From CAYJOG01 sp964371695 [NCBI: uncultured bacterium] (lineage in GTDB: Bacteria > CAYJOG01): a stretch of DNA of 22,038 nt. Location of the stretch: assembly GCA_964371695.1 (NCBI GenBank), contig CAYJOG010000002.1, positions 1 through 22,038 on the forward strand. The letters run 5' to 3'. The notes beneath the pieces are model-generated. The model was given only the letters and a program-made list of their open reading frames with translations. It searched no databases and was not told the origin of the DNA. The number at the start of each line of letters is the position of its first letter. The first letter of the stretch is position 1. A program made the translations under genes and the position numbers. Below, in pieces: positions 6,536-13,343 of this stretch.

Positions 6536-8395
6536 TTGAGACACCGGATTTCGTTCGACCACGGCCAGTTGCGCCTGAACGGGGATGTTCTGCCTCTTTT
6601 TGGCGCGGACTGGGACTGGTGGCACACACCGCCGGAGTTGTGGGCCAGTCAGGCCGCAGCGTTTGCCGCACAGGGCGCGGGCACGGTGTTTCTGGCGGCC
6701 CCCTGGGGATTGCACGAACCCGCACCGGGGCGGTTTGATTTCACCGAACGGCTGGACCTGCCCCGTCTGCTGGGTGTGCTGCAACAGGCGGGACTGCGGG
6801 TTTGCCTGGGCCTGGGGCCTCTGGGGCCGGATTCCCTGCCCCAACATGGCCTGCCACCCTGGCTGCTGCGTCAGGAAGACCTGCTGGCTCGCAATCACCG
6901 CCGACAGCCCTTTTGGGTGGCCACGCCCTTTGGAGCCTATCCGCGCCCCAGCGAGGCCAGCCCGGCTTTTTTCGAGGCCCTGTGGCCTTTTCTCAAGCAC
7001 CTGGGCGACAAAACCGTCCCCTTCGCCGTCGGCGACGGCCCGGTGATCGGCGTGGGGTTCCGCACCCACGTCCACTCCCTGGGACACGCCATGCCGCCCC
7101 TGGCCGATCACCACCCCGCCGCGCTGGCCCACTATCACGGTTTTTTGCGCAATGCCTATGCCCAGGACAACCACCTGGCCGCCGCCCACCGTCAGGCAGA
7201 CCTCACCTTTGCCCAGGCGGCCCCCCCCGGCCCCTTCGACAGCAAAGACCCCCTGCTGCCCCACCTGGACTGGCTCAACAACCAGCAGGCCCTGGCGGCC
7301 CGCTGCCTTTCGCAGCTCAAGAGTCTGGCCCAGCAGGCGGGTTTCAACGAGGTGTTTTTTGCCCTGGACCTGGCCCACGGGGCCTGGGGGCCGCTGCCCG
7401 CCATGGCGGGGCTGAAGGCCGTGCAGGTGCTGCGCCTGAAGGGAGATTTTCAGGAAGCAGAGGGAACGGCTGATGCTGAGGCCTTTCTGAATATGGCGGG
7501 GCTGTTTGGCAAAACCGTGGTGGTGAACCATCCGCCGCCCCAGACAGCCGAAGAAACCGCCCCCACCGCCCTGGTGTTCCGCTCACGCCTGGATGAAGAC
7601 CTGTCGGTGATCGGCCACGCCCTGCCCACGCTGTCGGATTTCACCACCCGTTGCCTGGGTCTGGAGCCAGCTCAGCGCCACGCTCTGGCGGGGGCGCTGG
7701 GCCAGTTCAGCACGCCCCTCATGGGCCACCAGCCCTTCTGGTTTGGCCAGATGACGCAGATTTACACCCAGGCCCTCACCGCCCTGGGCCACCGTGTGGC
7801 TTATGCCGACGAAACCCTGGGCCTGGACACGCTGAAACCTGCCGCCCTGGTGGTGGCCCCCTGCCTGGGTGTGATGGAGCGGCCCGTGGCCCAGCACCTG
7901 AGCCGACTGGCGGCCCAAGGGGCGCTGGTGATCATCGGCCCCAGCCCGCCCCTGTGCGACCTGTGGGGCAAACCGCTCTCCTGGCTGCCGCCGCCCCCCA
8001 CGCCCACACAACTGGATCACCAGCGCACCGTGTCGGGTGTGGACCTGAAAGAAGAGTGGCTGTTTGACGGCCACCGTTTGTCCGCCCCCATGGCAGGCGC
8101 AGCGAGCGCAGTGGTGTTTCCCCACGGCAGCGGCTTCATCGCCTATCTCACCGGCGTGAGCGGCGGCACACCCGAACAGGCCGCCCCGGTGTTCGCCGGT
8201 TTCCTCTCGGAACTGGTGGGGCGCGTGATGCCGCCACCCGCCGAGACACCCCCGGCCTCTTCCCCTGCCGAAGCCGAAGCGGCAGAAGAAACACCGGCCA
8301 CCGAAGCTCCGGCGCCGACCTTTCAAATGGAAACACCCCCTGCGGCAAGCCTTTCCATGAACGGCCCCGCCGTGGTGGACAAGGAAAAAACATGA
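6536..8395 (+). CDS. GH35/GH42-like beta-galactosidase homologue, probably catalytically altered
   Basis: The product is 619 aa, starting at TTG 6536, 8 nt after the previous stop; no strong Shine-Dalgarno is seen. The N-terminal half resembles a GH35 TIM barrel: PPELWASQ near 32, the signature PWGLHEPAPGRFDF at 56-69, then LDLPRLL, and GLPPWLL at 105-111. Where active GH35 enzymes have the glutamates of GPYICAEW and QVENEYG, this protein reads GLGPLGPDS (92-100) and GPVIGVGFRTHVHSLG (168-183), so the expected acid/base Glu is absent. Residues about 400-480 (YTQALTALGHRVAYADE, then LVVAPCLGVM) resemble the GATase-like trimerisation domain of GH42 enzymes. The last 60 residues are rich in Pro, Ala and Glu and probably disordered. 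No signal peptide is seen. It sits between a phosphohexomutase and ftsA, so an envelope-sugar role is a guess. Confidence 0.7.
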   Translation: MRHRISFDHGQLRLNGDVLPLFGADWDWWHTPPELWASQAAAFAAQGAGTVFLAAPWGLHEPAPGRFDFTERLDLPRLLGVLQQAGLRVCLGLGPLGPDSLPQHGLPPWLLRQEDLLARNHRRQPFWVATPFGAYPRPSEASPAFFEALWPFLKHLGDKTVPFAVGDGPVIGVGFRTHVHSLGHAMPPLADHHPAALAHYHGFLRNAYAQDNHLAAAHRQADLTFAQAAPPGPFDSKDPLLPHLDWLNNQQALAARCLSQLKSLAQQAGFNEVFFALDLAHGAWGPLPAMAGLKAVQVLRLKGDFQEAEGTADAEAFLNMAGLFGKTVVVNHPPPQTAEETAPTALVFRSRLDEDLSVIGHALPTLSDFTTRCLGLEPAQRHALAGALGQFSTPLMGHQPFWFGQMTQIYTQALTALGHRVAYADETLGLDTLKPAALVVAPCLGVMERPVAQHLSRLAAQGALVIIGPSPPLCDLWGKPLSWLPPPPTPTQLDHQRTVSGVDLKEEWLFDGHRLSAPMAGAASAVVFPHGSGFIAYLTGVSGGTPEQAAPVFAGFLSELVGRVMPPPAETPPASSPAEAEAAEETPATEAPAPTFQMETPPAASLSMNGPAVVDKEKT

Positions 8396-9249
8396 TCGAA
8401 CTCGCTGAAGATTTTGGGCCTGGGCCGCTCCCTGCCTCGGAGGTGGCGGCGTTGCAGTCCACGCTCTTGAGCGCCCTGCGGCCTGCGGGTCACGCCCTGA
8501 CGCTGCTCTATGACACCACCGGCCCCCAGCGTCTTTTCAGCAACCAGCAGGGCCTGCTGGACACCCCCCAAGGCCCCGTCACACCCGAACTGCTGGATGC
8601 CTTGCGCCAGCAACACGGCGCAGCCAGCGCCGTGGCCCTCACCCCCCACAGCCTTTCATCCATCACCAGCCGGGCCAGCGAACGCCTGGACCTGAGCCTG
8701 AAACCGCTGGATCAACTGGCCTGGGGCTGCTGGTCGTGGGAAGACCCGGCCAAGGATGGCGTGCTGTTTTCGCCGCCGCTGGCGGTGTCGCCCCTCACGG
8801 CGCTGAACCACTGGCGGCGTTTTTTGGGCCAGTGCGCCTGGCGCAGGCGGTGTGTGGTGCTGGCCGCGCCAAGCGAGGGAACCTGGGCGCTGGCGTGGCG
8901 GATGGACTTCTCTCATCAGCAGGTGCAACGCACCGAACCGCTGGAAGAAGGTTTTCTCGCACAAAATCCACCACAGGGGACATTGGCCCCGCAATGGGCC
9001 AGCGGCCTGTGGAAAGCCCTTCAGGCCAGTGACGCCCCCAAACCCCTCACCGTGCTGGCCCTGACACCGGCCACACTCACCGGCTGGCTGCAACAAGGCC
9101 CCGACTGGCAAACCGTGAGCCACGCCCAGAAGGAAAACCGCCTGGGCCTCTGCGGCTCACCCTGGTTGAGTCTGGCCCTGAAACTCAGCAGATTGGCTAA
9201 AGCGTCGCCAACCGTTTTGGCAATTGCCAAAACGGCCACATCCGCCTAG
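8392..9249 (+). CDS. Hypothetical protein coupled to ftsA
   Basis: The product is 285 aa with no family I recognise. Its ATG overlaps the stop of the preceding gene in ATGA (8392-8395), which points to translational coupling, and its stop lies 11 nt before ftsA. The protein has no signal peptide or clear membrane segment. It is rich in Leu, Ala, Gln and Trp, with tryptophan-dense stretches (LAWGCWSW near 108-115 and HWRRFLGQCAWRRR near 139-152). Its last 20 codons are written over a perfect 24-bp palindrome. Its partners by position are the GH-like protein and FtsA. Confidence 0.7.
   Translation: MIELAEDFGPGPLPASEVAALQSTLLSALRPAGHALTLLYDTTGPQRLFSNQQGLLDTPQGPVTPELLDALRQQHGAASAVALTPHSLSSITSRASERLDLSLKPLDQLAWGCWSWEDPAKDGVLFSPPLAVSPLTALNHWRRFLGQCAWRRRCVVLAAPSEGTWALAWRMDFSHQQVQRTEPLEEGFLAQNPPQGTLAPQWASGLWKALQASDAPKPLTVLALTPATLTGWLQQGPDWQTVSHAQKENRLGLCGSPWLSLALKLSRLAKASPTVLAIAKTATSA
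9212..9235. promoter_or_regulatory. Perfect 24-bp palindrome just upstream of ftsA
   Basis: The half-site CCGTTTTGGCAA (9212-9223) is followed directly by its exact reverse complement TTGCCAAAACGG (9224-9235). It ends 25 nt before the ftsA ATG, inside the end of the preceding gene. There is no T-tract. It could be an operator, or an mRNA hairpin tuning ftsA translation or mRNA stability. Confidence 0.55.
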
Positions 9250-9260
9250 GCTTTTGCGTT

Positions 9261-10514
9261 ATGCGACGACCCACCATCGTGGCCGGCATTGACGTGGGCA
9301 CCACCAAAATCCTCACCGTCATCGCCGAAGCCCAACCCGGCGCGATGCCGGTGATATTGGGCGTGGGCAAAAGCCCCAGCCGGGGACTGAAAAAAGGCGT
9401 GGTGGTGGACCTGCCCAAAACCCGCGAGGCCATTGAAGACAGCGTGGCCCGCGCCGAACGCATGGCGGGTGTGAGCCTGGACAGCGTGTATGTCGGCGTC
9501 ACCGGCAGCCACATCCGCAGCATGAACACCAGCGGGGCCATCACCATCAGCAACCCCGACCACGAAATCACCGAGAACGACCGCCAGCGCGTGCTGGAAG
9601 AAGCCCGCCTGCTGGCCCTGCCGCCCGACCGCAAAATTCTGCATCTGGTGGAGCAGGAATATGTGGTGGACGGCCAGGAAGGCGTGGAAAACCCCGTGGG
9701 CATGAGCGGCCACCGGCTGGAGGTGCGCGCCCACGTCATCACCGGCAGTACCAATTTTCTCTCGAACGTGGCCAAGTGCGTGGAGCAGGTGGACCTGGGC
9801 GTGATGAAGCTGGTGCTGGAACCCATCGCCAGCGCCGAGGCCGTGCTGGAAGACGCTGAAAAAAGCGTGGGGGTGGTGCTGGTGGACATCGGCGGGGGCA
9901 CCAGTGATCTGGCGGTGTTCCGCGAAGGCGTGCTGCACTTCACCCGCGTGATTCCCATCGGCAGCCGCCACCTGGACAACGATCTGTGCGTGTGCCTGGG
10001 CGTAAGCCCCGAAGAAGCCGAACGCCTGAAGGTGGAACACGGCACGGTGTTTTTGAACGGCCCCCGCACCGAGGGCGAGGTGAAGGCCCGCGCCGCCAGC
10101 GGACAGGAAGAACTCACGCTGGAAAAACACCTCATCGCCGAGGTGCTCGAAGCCCGCATGATGGAACTGCTGGAACTGGTGCGCCAAGCTGTCACCGACA
10201 GCGGCTTTGAGCGGCTGGCGCCCGGCGGCGTGGTGTTCACCGGCGGGGGCAGCATGATCTGGGGGCTGAAGGAACTGGCCGAGGAAACCCTGGGACTGAA
10301 AGTGCGCGTGAGCCGCCCCAAGGCGCTGGCCGCAGCCAAGGAGATTCCCCCGGAACTCTGGAAAACCTCTGCCGCCGCCACGGGCCTGGGGCTGGTGCTG
10401 TATGGCGCAAAACAACTCACCCACCCCCGCGATTTCGCCCCCCGCCTGCCGCTGAAACCCGGCGGCCTGCTGGAGTGGCTGCGCCGCTGGATTGAAGGCC
10501 TGGGTCACGGATGA
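9261..10514 (+). CDS. ftsA: Cell division protein FtsA
   Basis: FtsA is an actin-like ATPase that tethers FtsZ filaments to the inner membrane and recruits later division proteins. The product is 417 aa, the normal length. Visible features: phosphate-1 loop GIDVGTTK (9-16), the 1C-domain region around 80-170 (VGVTGSHIRSMNTSG), phosphate-2 DIGGGTSDL (209-217), adenosine-motif VFTGGGSMIWGL (325-336), and a C-terminal amphipathic helix GGLLEWLRRWIEGL (401-414) that should bind the membrane. The Shine-Dalgarno is weak. Its stop overlaps the next ATG. Unusually, neither ftsQ upstream nor ftsZ downstream is present. Instead it closes an operon of sugar-related and unknown genes. It is a full-length, apparently functional copy; whether another ftsA exists elsewhere is unknown. 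Confidence 0.93.
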   Translation: MRRPTIVAGIDVGTTKILTVIAEAQPGAMPVILGVGKSPSRGLKKGVVVDLPKTREAIEDSVARAERMAGVSLDSVYVGVTGSHIRSMNTSGAITISNPDHEITENDRQRVLEEARLLALPPDRKILHLVEQEYVVDGQEGVENPVGMSGHRLEVRAHVITGSTNFLSNVAKCVEQVDLGVMKLVLEPIASAEAVLEDAEKSVGVVLVDIGGGTSDLAVFREGVLHFTRVIPIGSRHLDNDLCVCLGVSPEEAERLKVEHGTVFLNGPRTEGEVKARAASGQEELTLEKHLIAEVLEARMMELLELVRQAVTDSGFERLAPGGVVFTGGGSMIWGLKELAEETLGLKVRVSRPKALAAAKEIPPELWKTSAAATGLGLVLYGAKQLTHPRDFAPRLPLKPGGLLEWLRRWIEGLGHG

Positions 10515-11284
10515 ACGATTGCGCCCCAAAAACAAGAAAACATCTGGCGCTGCTGCTGACGCCGATGCTTTTATTCAGCGCCTGTCAAAAAAAGCAGACG
10601 GGCCTTTATGACGCGCAAGAGGAACTGTCCCAGCCCTCGGCCCGGCCCACAGGGGAGGATTTTGACCCGGAAGCCCTGAGCGCGCCCACCCCTTCGGCCA
10701 AAACACCTCCCGCTGAAAAAACAGAATCTCCCCAATCCGCCAAAGCACCCCAGCCTGCACCCAAACCGGCCTCACCCAAAAAGCACACACCCCCCTCAAC
10801 CGTTCAGGCGGATGACAACATCGCCCACACACCCGATGAAAAAGCCGTGGCCGCCGCCGCTACGGGGTTCCTCACGGCGCTCAAAACCGGCGACGTGGCG
10901 GGCCTGCTGGGATATTTCCCCGGCGACGTGGTGCGCAAAGACCCAAATATTGTCCAAAAGGTGCAGGCCACTTTTTTCAGCCCCATCCTGCAGGCCATCA
11001 CCGCCAAAACCGGCCACCGCCTGCTGGCCATACACGTCACCGGCCTGTCCGCCTCGGTGGACCTGTCCATGGAAGTGCCCGACATGAAAGTCATCGAGAG
11101 CGAAATCACGGGCCGCAGGCTGGGTGCGATGCAGCAGTCGGGCGGCTCACCCTACAAACAGAAACTGCTCAGGGAAATGGCCAAGGTGATTGAAGAAACC
11201 AACGCGCCCCTGCTGAAACGCCAGAGCACCATGCACCTGAAAAAAGAAAAAGACGGCTGGAAAGTCACCAAACCACCGCAGTAG
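10511..11284 (+). CDS. Predicted lipoprotein, possibly NTF2-like C-terminal domain
   Basis: The product is 257 aa. Its ATG overlaps the ftsA stop (ATGA at 10511-10514). The N-terminus has a basic region and LALLLTPMLLFSAC, giving a lipobox-like site at Cys25 (Phe at -3 is not ideal). A Pro/Ala/Lys-rich linker covers about 40-100. The globular part (about 113-255) starts AAAATGFLTALKTGDVAGLLGYF and ends LKKEKDGWKVTKP, a layout like NTF2-like or DUF4878-type domains, though this is a by-eye resemblance. It is probably anchored to a membrane facing the periplasm. Co-translation with ftsA suggests an envelope or division-linked role. Confidence 0.75.
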   Translation: MNDCAPKTRKHLALLLTPMLLFSACQKKQTGLYDAQEELSQPSARPTGEDFDPEALSAPTPSAKTPPAEKTESPQSAKAPQPAPKPASPKKHTPPSTVQADDNIAHTPDEKAVAAAATGFLTALKTGDVAGLLGYFPGDVVRKDPNIVQKVQATFFSPILQAITAKTGHRLLAIHVTGLSASVDLSMEVPDMKVIESEITGRRLGAMQQSGGSPYKQKLLREMAKVIEETNAPLLKRQSTMHLKKEKDGWKVTKPPQ

Positions 11285-11338
11285 ATCATTTTCAGCATTG
11301 GTGAAGCAGGCATCGCCCGGATGTCTCGCGCTGGACGG

Positions 11339-11428
11339 CGTCATTCCCGCGAAAGCGGGAATCCAGTTGAAATAAAAACACCACACCTTTTTCTGTTTTC
11401 TTTCAGTGGGGCGGGCGTCTCGCCCGCC
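11339..11428. repeat. Composite REP/MITE-like element
   Basis: It consists of an ATTCCCGC-GAAA-GCGGGAAT hairpin with the CGTC and CCAG flanks (11339-11366), an AT-rich spacer containing CACCACACCTTTTTCTG and CTTTCAGT, then GGCGGGCG-TCT-CGCCCGCC (11410-11428). The same order, with a recognisably similar spacer, is found at 18619-18721, so the whole of about 90-100 bp is the repeated unit. Confidence 0.8.
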
Positions 11429-11491
11429 ATTTGAAGAAAAGGGTTTTTTGTCCTTTTTATTCAGGCGGGCGGGAGTTTGCGAGGAATCATT

Positions 11492-11515
11492 CCAGATGCC
11501 CATTGGGGCATCTGG
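11492..11515. repeat. CCAGATGCCC hairpin
   Basis: CCAGATGCCC (11492-11501) and GGGCATCTGG (11506-11515) are perfect 10-bp arms around a 4-nt loop, between the convergent lipoprotein and RNase H genes. It has no T-tract on either side, so it is not a classical intrinsic terminator, but it may protect mRNA 3' ends. Confidence 0.6.
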
Positions 11516-11561
11516 CCGAGCAAAGGCGATAGCTGGCCCGCCCCACTACTTCCCCCAAAAG

Positions 11562-11966
11562 CTACCGCCCGCCACCATCCATGGCTTCGTTGGCCAGGGC
11601 GTCGGCCTGTTTGTTCAGCTCGCGGGCCACATGCACCCAGCGCACCTGACGGAACTTCGCCGCCAGACCCATGGCCTGGGCGTGCAAGGGTTTCAGGCCC
11701 GGATGCTTCACCTTGTAGCGCCCCAGACACTGGCGGATCACCAGTTCGCTGTCGGCCCGCACCTCCAGCACTTGAGCACCTTCTTCAAGGGCCGCCGCCA
11801 GCAGCGCCAGCACCCCCTGCCACTCGGCCTGATTGTTGGTGGCCACCCCCAGAAACTTCTTGCCCGTGCGCACCATCTCACCGTTTTTCATCAGCACCCA
11901 GCCAAAACCCGCCGGGCCGGGATTGCCCCGGCTGCCCCCATCGGCATAACCCATCCATGTGTCCAT
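11562..11966 (-). CDS. Ribonuclease HI family protein
   Basis: It degrades the RNA strand of RNA-DNA hybrids. The product is 134 aa, a minimal RNase HI domain. The four metal-binding acids of the DEDD set are visible: Asp9 in YADGGSRGNPGPAG, Glu48 in NNQAEWQG, Asp72 in RADSELVI and Asp122 in NKQADALANEA. The spacing fits the plant/archaeal-like short RnhA group, which lacks the basic protrusion of E. coli RNase HI. The start is ATG 11966; an ATG four codons later (11954) is possible, and no clear Shine-Dalgarno precedes either. It is divergent from ddl, with a 99-bp shared upstream region. Confidence 0.88.
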   Translation of the reverse strand: MDTWMGYADGGSRGNPGPAGFGWVLMKNGEMVRTGKKFLGVATNNQAEWQGVLALLAAALEEGAQVLEVRADSELVIRQCLGRYKVKHPGLKPLHAQAMGLAAKFRQVRWVHVARELNKQADALANEAMDGGGR

Positions 11967-12014
11967 AAGCGGGGCATTCTATGTTTTTTGCACGGGGCAT
12001 TTTTTTGCCAGACA

Positions 12015-12042
12015 CCAACTTCCAACCTCCAACTTCCAGCGC
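12015..12042. repeat. 7-bp tandem repeat in the divergent promoter region
   Basis: CCAACTT, CCAACCT, CCAACTT and a degenerate CCAGCGC follow each other between the RNase H gene and ddl. It could be a slippage-prone spacer or a set of direct-repeat binding sites. Confidence 0.5.
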
Positions 12043-12065
12043 CCGACCTGCATTATTATGCGCCC

Positions 12066-13004
12066 ATGCCAAAATGCCGCTTTGAGAAGGTGGCCGTCGT
12101 TGCCGGGGGATTTAGCGGCGAGCGCACCGTAAGCCTGTCCACCGGCAAGGGTGTCGCCGAGGCCCTGAAACGCCAAGGCGTGGCCACCACACTGATAGAC
12201 GCGGGGCACGACCTGCACACCCGCCTCTCACGCCTCAAACCCCAGGCCGTTTACAACGCCCTGCACGGCGCGTGGGGCGAAGACGGCACGGTGCAGGGCC
12301 TGCTGGAATGGATGGCCATTCCCTATACCGGCAGCGGCGTGCTCCCCAGCGCCCTGTGCATGGACAAACTCACCACCAAGGCAGTCATCGGCCCGATGGG
12401 CGCGCCCCTGGCCCCCCATGTGGTGGACGACGGCAAACTCACCTACGACCAGCTTCGCCGCAAACTCGGCCCCGAATTTGTCTGCAAACCCAGCGCCGAG
12501 GGCAGCAGCCTGGGGGTGGTGATTGTGCGGGGGGCGGCGGATTTCAAAGGCGTGGCCGCCGTGCGCAAAAAGTTTCACCGGCTGTTTTTCGAGAAATTTG
12601 CAGAGGGCGCGCAAATCACCGTGGCCATCATCGAAAACCCCCGCCCCACCGCCCTGCCGGTGCTGGAACTGCGCCCCAAAAACCCTTTCTACGACTTTGA
12701 AGCCAAATACACCAAGGGCATGACCGACTTTCTCCTGCCCGCCCCCATCGGGGCCAAAGCCACCCGCGCCGCACAGGAACTGGCCCTGAAACTGCACACC
12801 GGCCTGGGCCTGCGCACCTATAGCCGCACCGACATGATTGTGCCCAAAGGCGGCGCGCTCCTGGTGCTGGAGGTCAACACCCACCCCGGCATGACCCCCA
12901 CCAGCGACCTGCCCGCCCAGGCGGCGGCGGTGGGGATTTCTTATGATGATCTGGTAATCCTCTTGATGAACACGGCGGATTTGCCTAAAAAGGGACAGGG
13001 ATGA
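12066..13004 (+). CDS. ddl: D-alanine--D-alanine ligase
   Basis: It joins two D-alanines with ATP to make the dipeptide end of the peptidoglycan precursor, in the cytoplasm. From ATG 12066 it is 312 aa, standard for Ddl. A much longer upstream open frame crosses repeats and the RNase H gene and is not credible. Motifs: GGFSGERTVSLSTG (14-27), YNALHGAWGEDGTVQG (63-78), PYTGSGVLPSALCMDK (86-101), ATP-grasp loop KPSAEGSSLGV (141-151), SRTDM with Asp256, and EVNTHPGMTPTSDLP (269-283) with Glu269 and Asn271 as metal ligands. The His in NTHPGMT replaces the more usual Leu or Ser. No clear Shine-Dalgarno is seen; CATTATTATG just before the start may overlap the promoter. Confidence 0.92.
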   Translation: MPKCRFEKVAVVAGGFSGERTVSLSTGKGVAEALKRQGVATTLIDAGHDLHTRLSRLKPQAVYNALHGAWGEDGTVQGLLEWMAIPYTGSGVLPSALCMDKLTTKAVIGPMGAPLAPHVVDDGKLTYDQLRRKLGPEFVCKPSAEGSSLGVVIVRGAADFKGVAAVRKKFHRLFFEKFAEGAQITVAIIENPRPTALPVLELRPKNPFYDFEAKYTKGMTDFLLPAPIGAKATRAAQELALKLHTGLGLRTYSRTDMIVPKGGALLVLEVNTHPGMTPTSDLPAQAAAVGISYDDLVILLMNTADLPKKGQG

Positions 13005-13067
13005 AAAAAGGAGCAGCAATGGGTCTGGAACGGCGTGGGGGCAGTCCCCCTCTCCCCTTGAGGGCTT

Positions 13068-13114
13068 GTCATCACCTGCAAGTTGGCGTCATTCCCGCGA
13101 AAGCGGGAATCCAG
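13068..13114. repeat. ATTCCCGC-type REP with extended 5' flank
   Basis: The core hairpin and its CGTC and CCAG flanks occupy 13087-13114. Upstream, TTGTCATCACCTGCAAGTTGG matches TTGTCATGACCCACAAGTTGG before the copy at 18619, so the true element is longer than the hairpin on its 5' side. Confidence 0.75.
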
Positions 13115-13139
13115 TCAAATATAAAAAACCACCTTGCTC

Positions 13140-13190
13140 CCCTCTCCCCTTTATGGGGAGAGGGTGATGCGAAGCATCGGGTGAGGGGTT
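13140..13190. repeat. CCCTCTCCCC hairpin with GATGC hairpin
   Basis: CCCTCTCCCC (13140-13149) and GGGGAGAGGG (13155-13164) enclose TTTAT. Then come GATGC-GAA-GCATC (13166-13178) and GGGTGAGGGGTTT. It is the reverse-orientation counterpart of 2674-2710. Confidence 0.75.
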
Positions 13191-13238
13191 TATTCAAAAA
13201 CAAAAAAACCATTAAGTCTTTTTTCTTTTTATTGGAAC

Positions 13239-13306
13239 CCCTCACCCGGATGGACTGGCCAAAAAGAGGCCAATCCATCCGACCTCTCCCTCAAGGGGAG
13301 AGGTGG
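13239..13306. repeat. Double hairpin of the CCTCTCCC family
   Basis: GGATGGACTGGCC (13248-13260) and GGCCAATCCATCC (13268-13280) form a 13-bp stem with one mismatch. CCTCTCCC (13283-13290) with GGGGAGAGG (13295-13303) forms a second stem. It is preceded by CCCCTCACCC as at 2674. Confidence 0.75.
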
Positions 13307-13343
13307 AACCCTGCCCGGATAATGCGGTGTACTGGCCTTTCTT

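Larger units (their letters stand above)
13005..13343. other. Repeat-filled gap between ddl and the NHL gene
   Basis: Almost all of this gap is made of the repeat modules listed separately (13068-13114, 13140-13190, 13248-13303). Open frames through it are spurious. The repeats come to within 20 bp of the signal-peptide coding region of the next gene. Confidence 0.65.

Noticed and set aside
5616-6725. Long minus-strand open frame opposite the phosphohexomutase gene
   Set aside because: It is an antisense shadow with low-complexity His/Gln/Gly content and no ribosome binding site.
11406-12065. Long open frame extending ddl upstream by about 220 residues
   Set aside because: It runs across the REP element and antisense to the RNase H gene. 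Ddl homology begins exactly at ATG 12066 and gives a normal family length.
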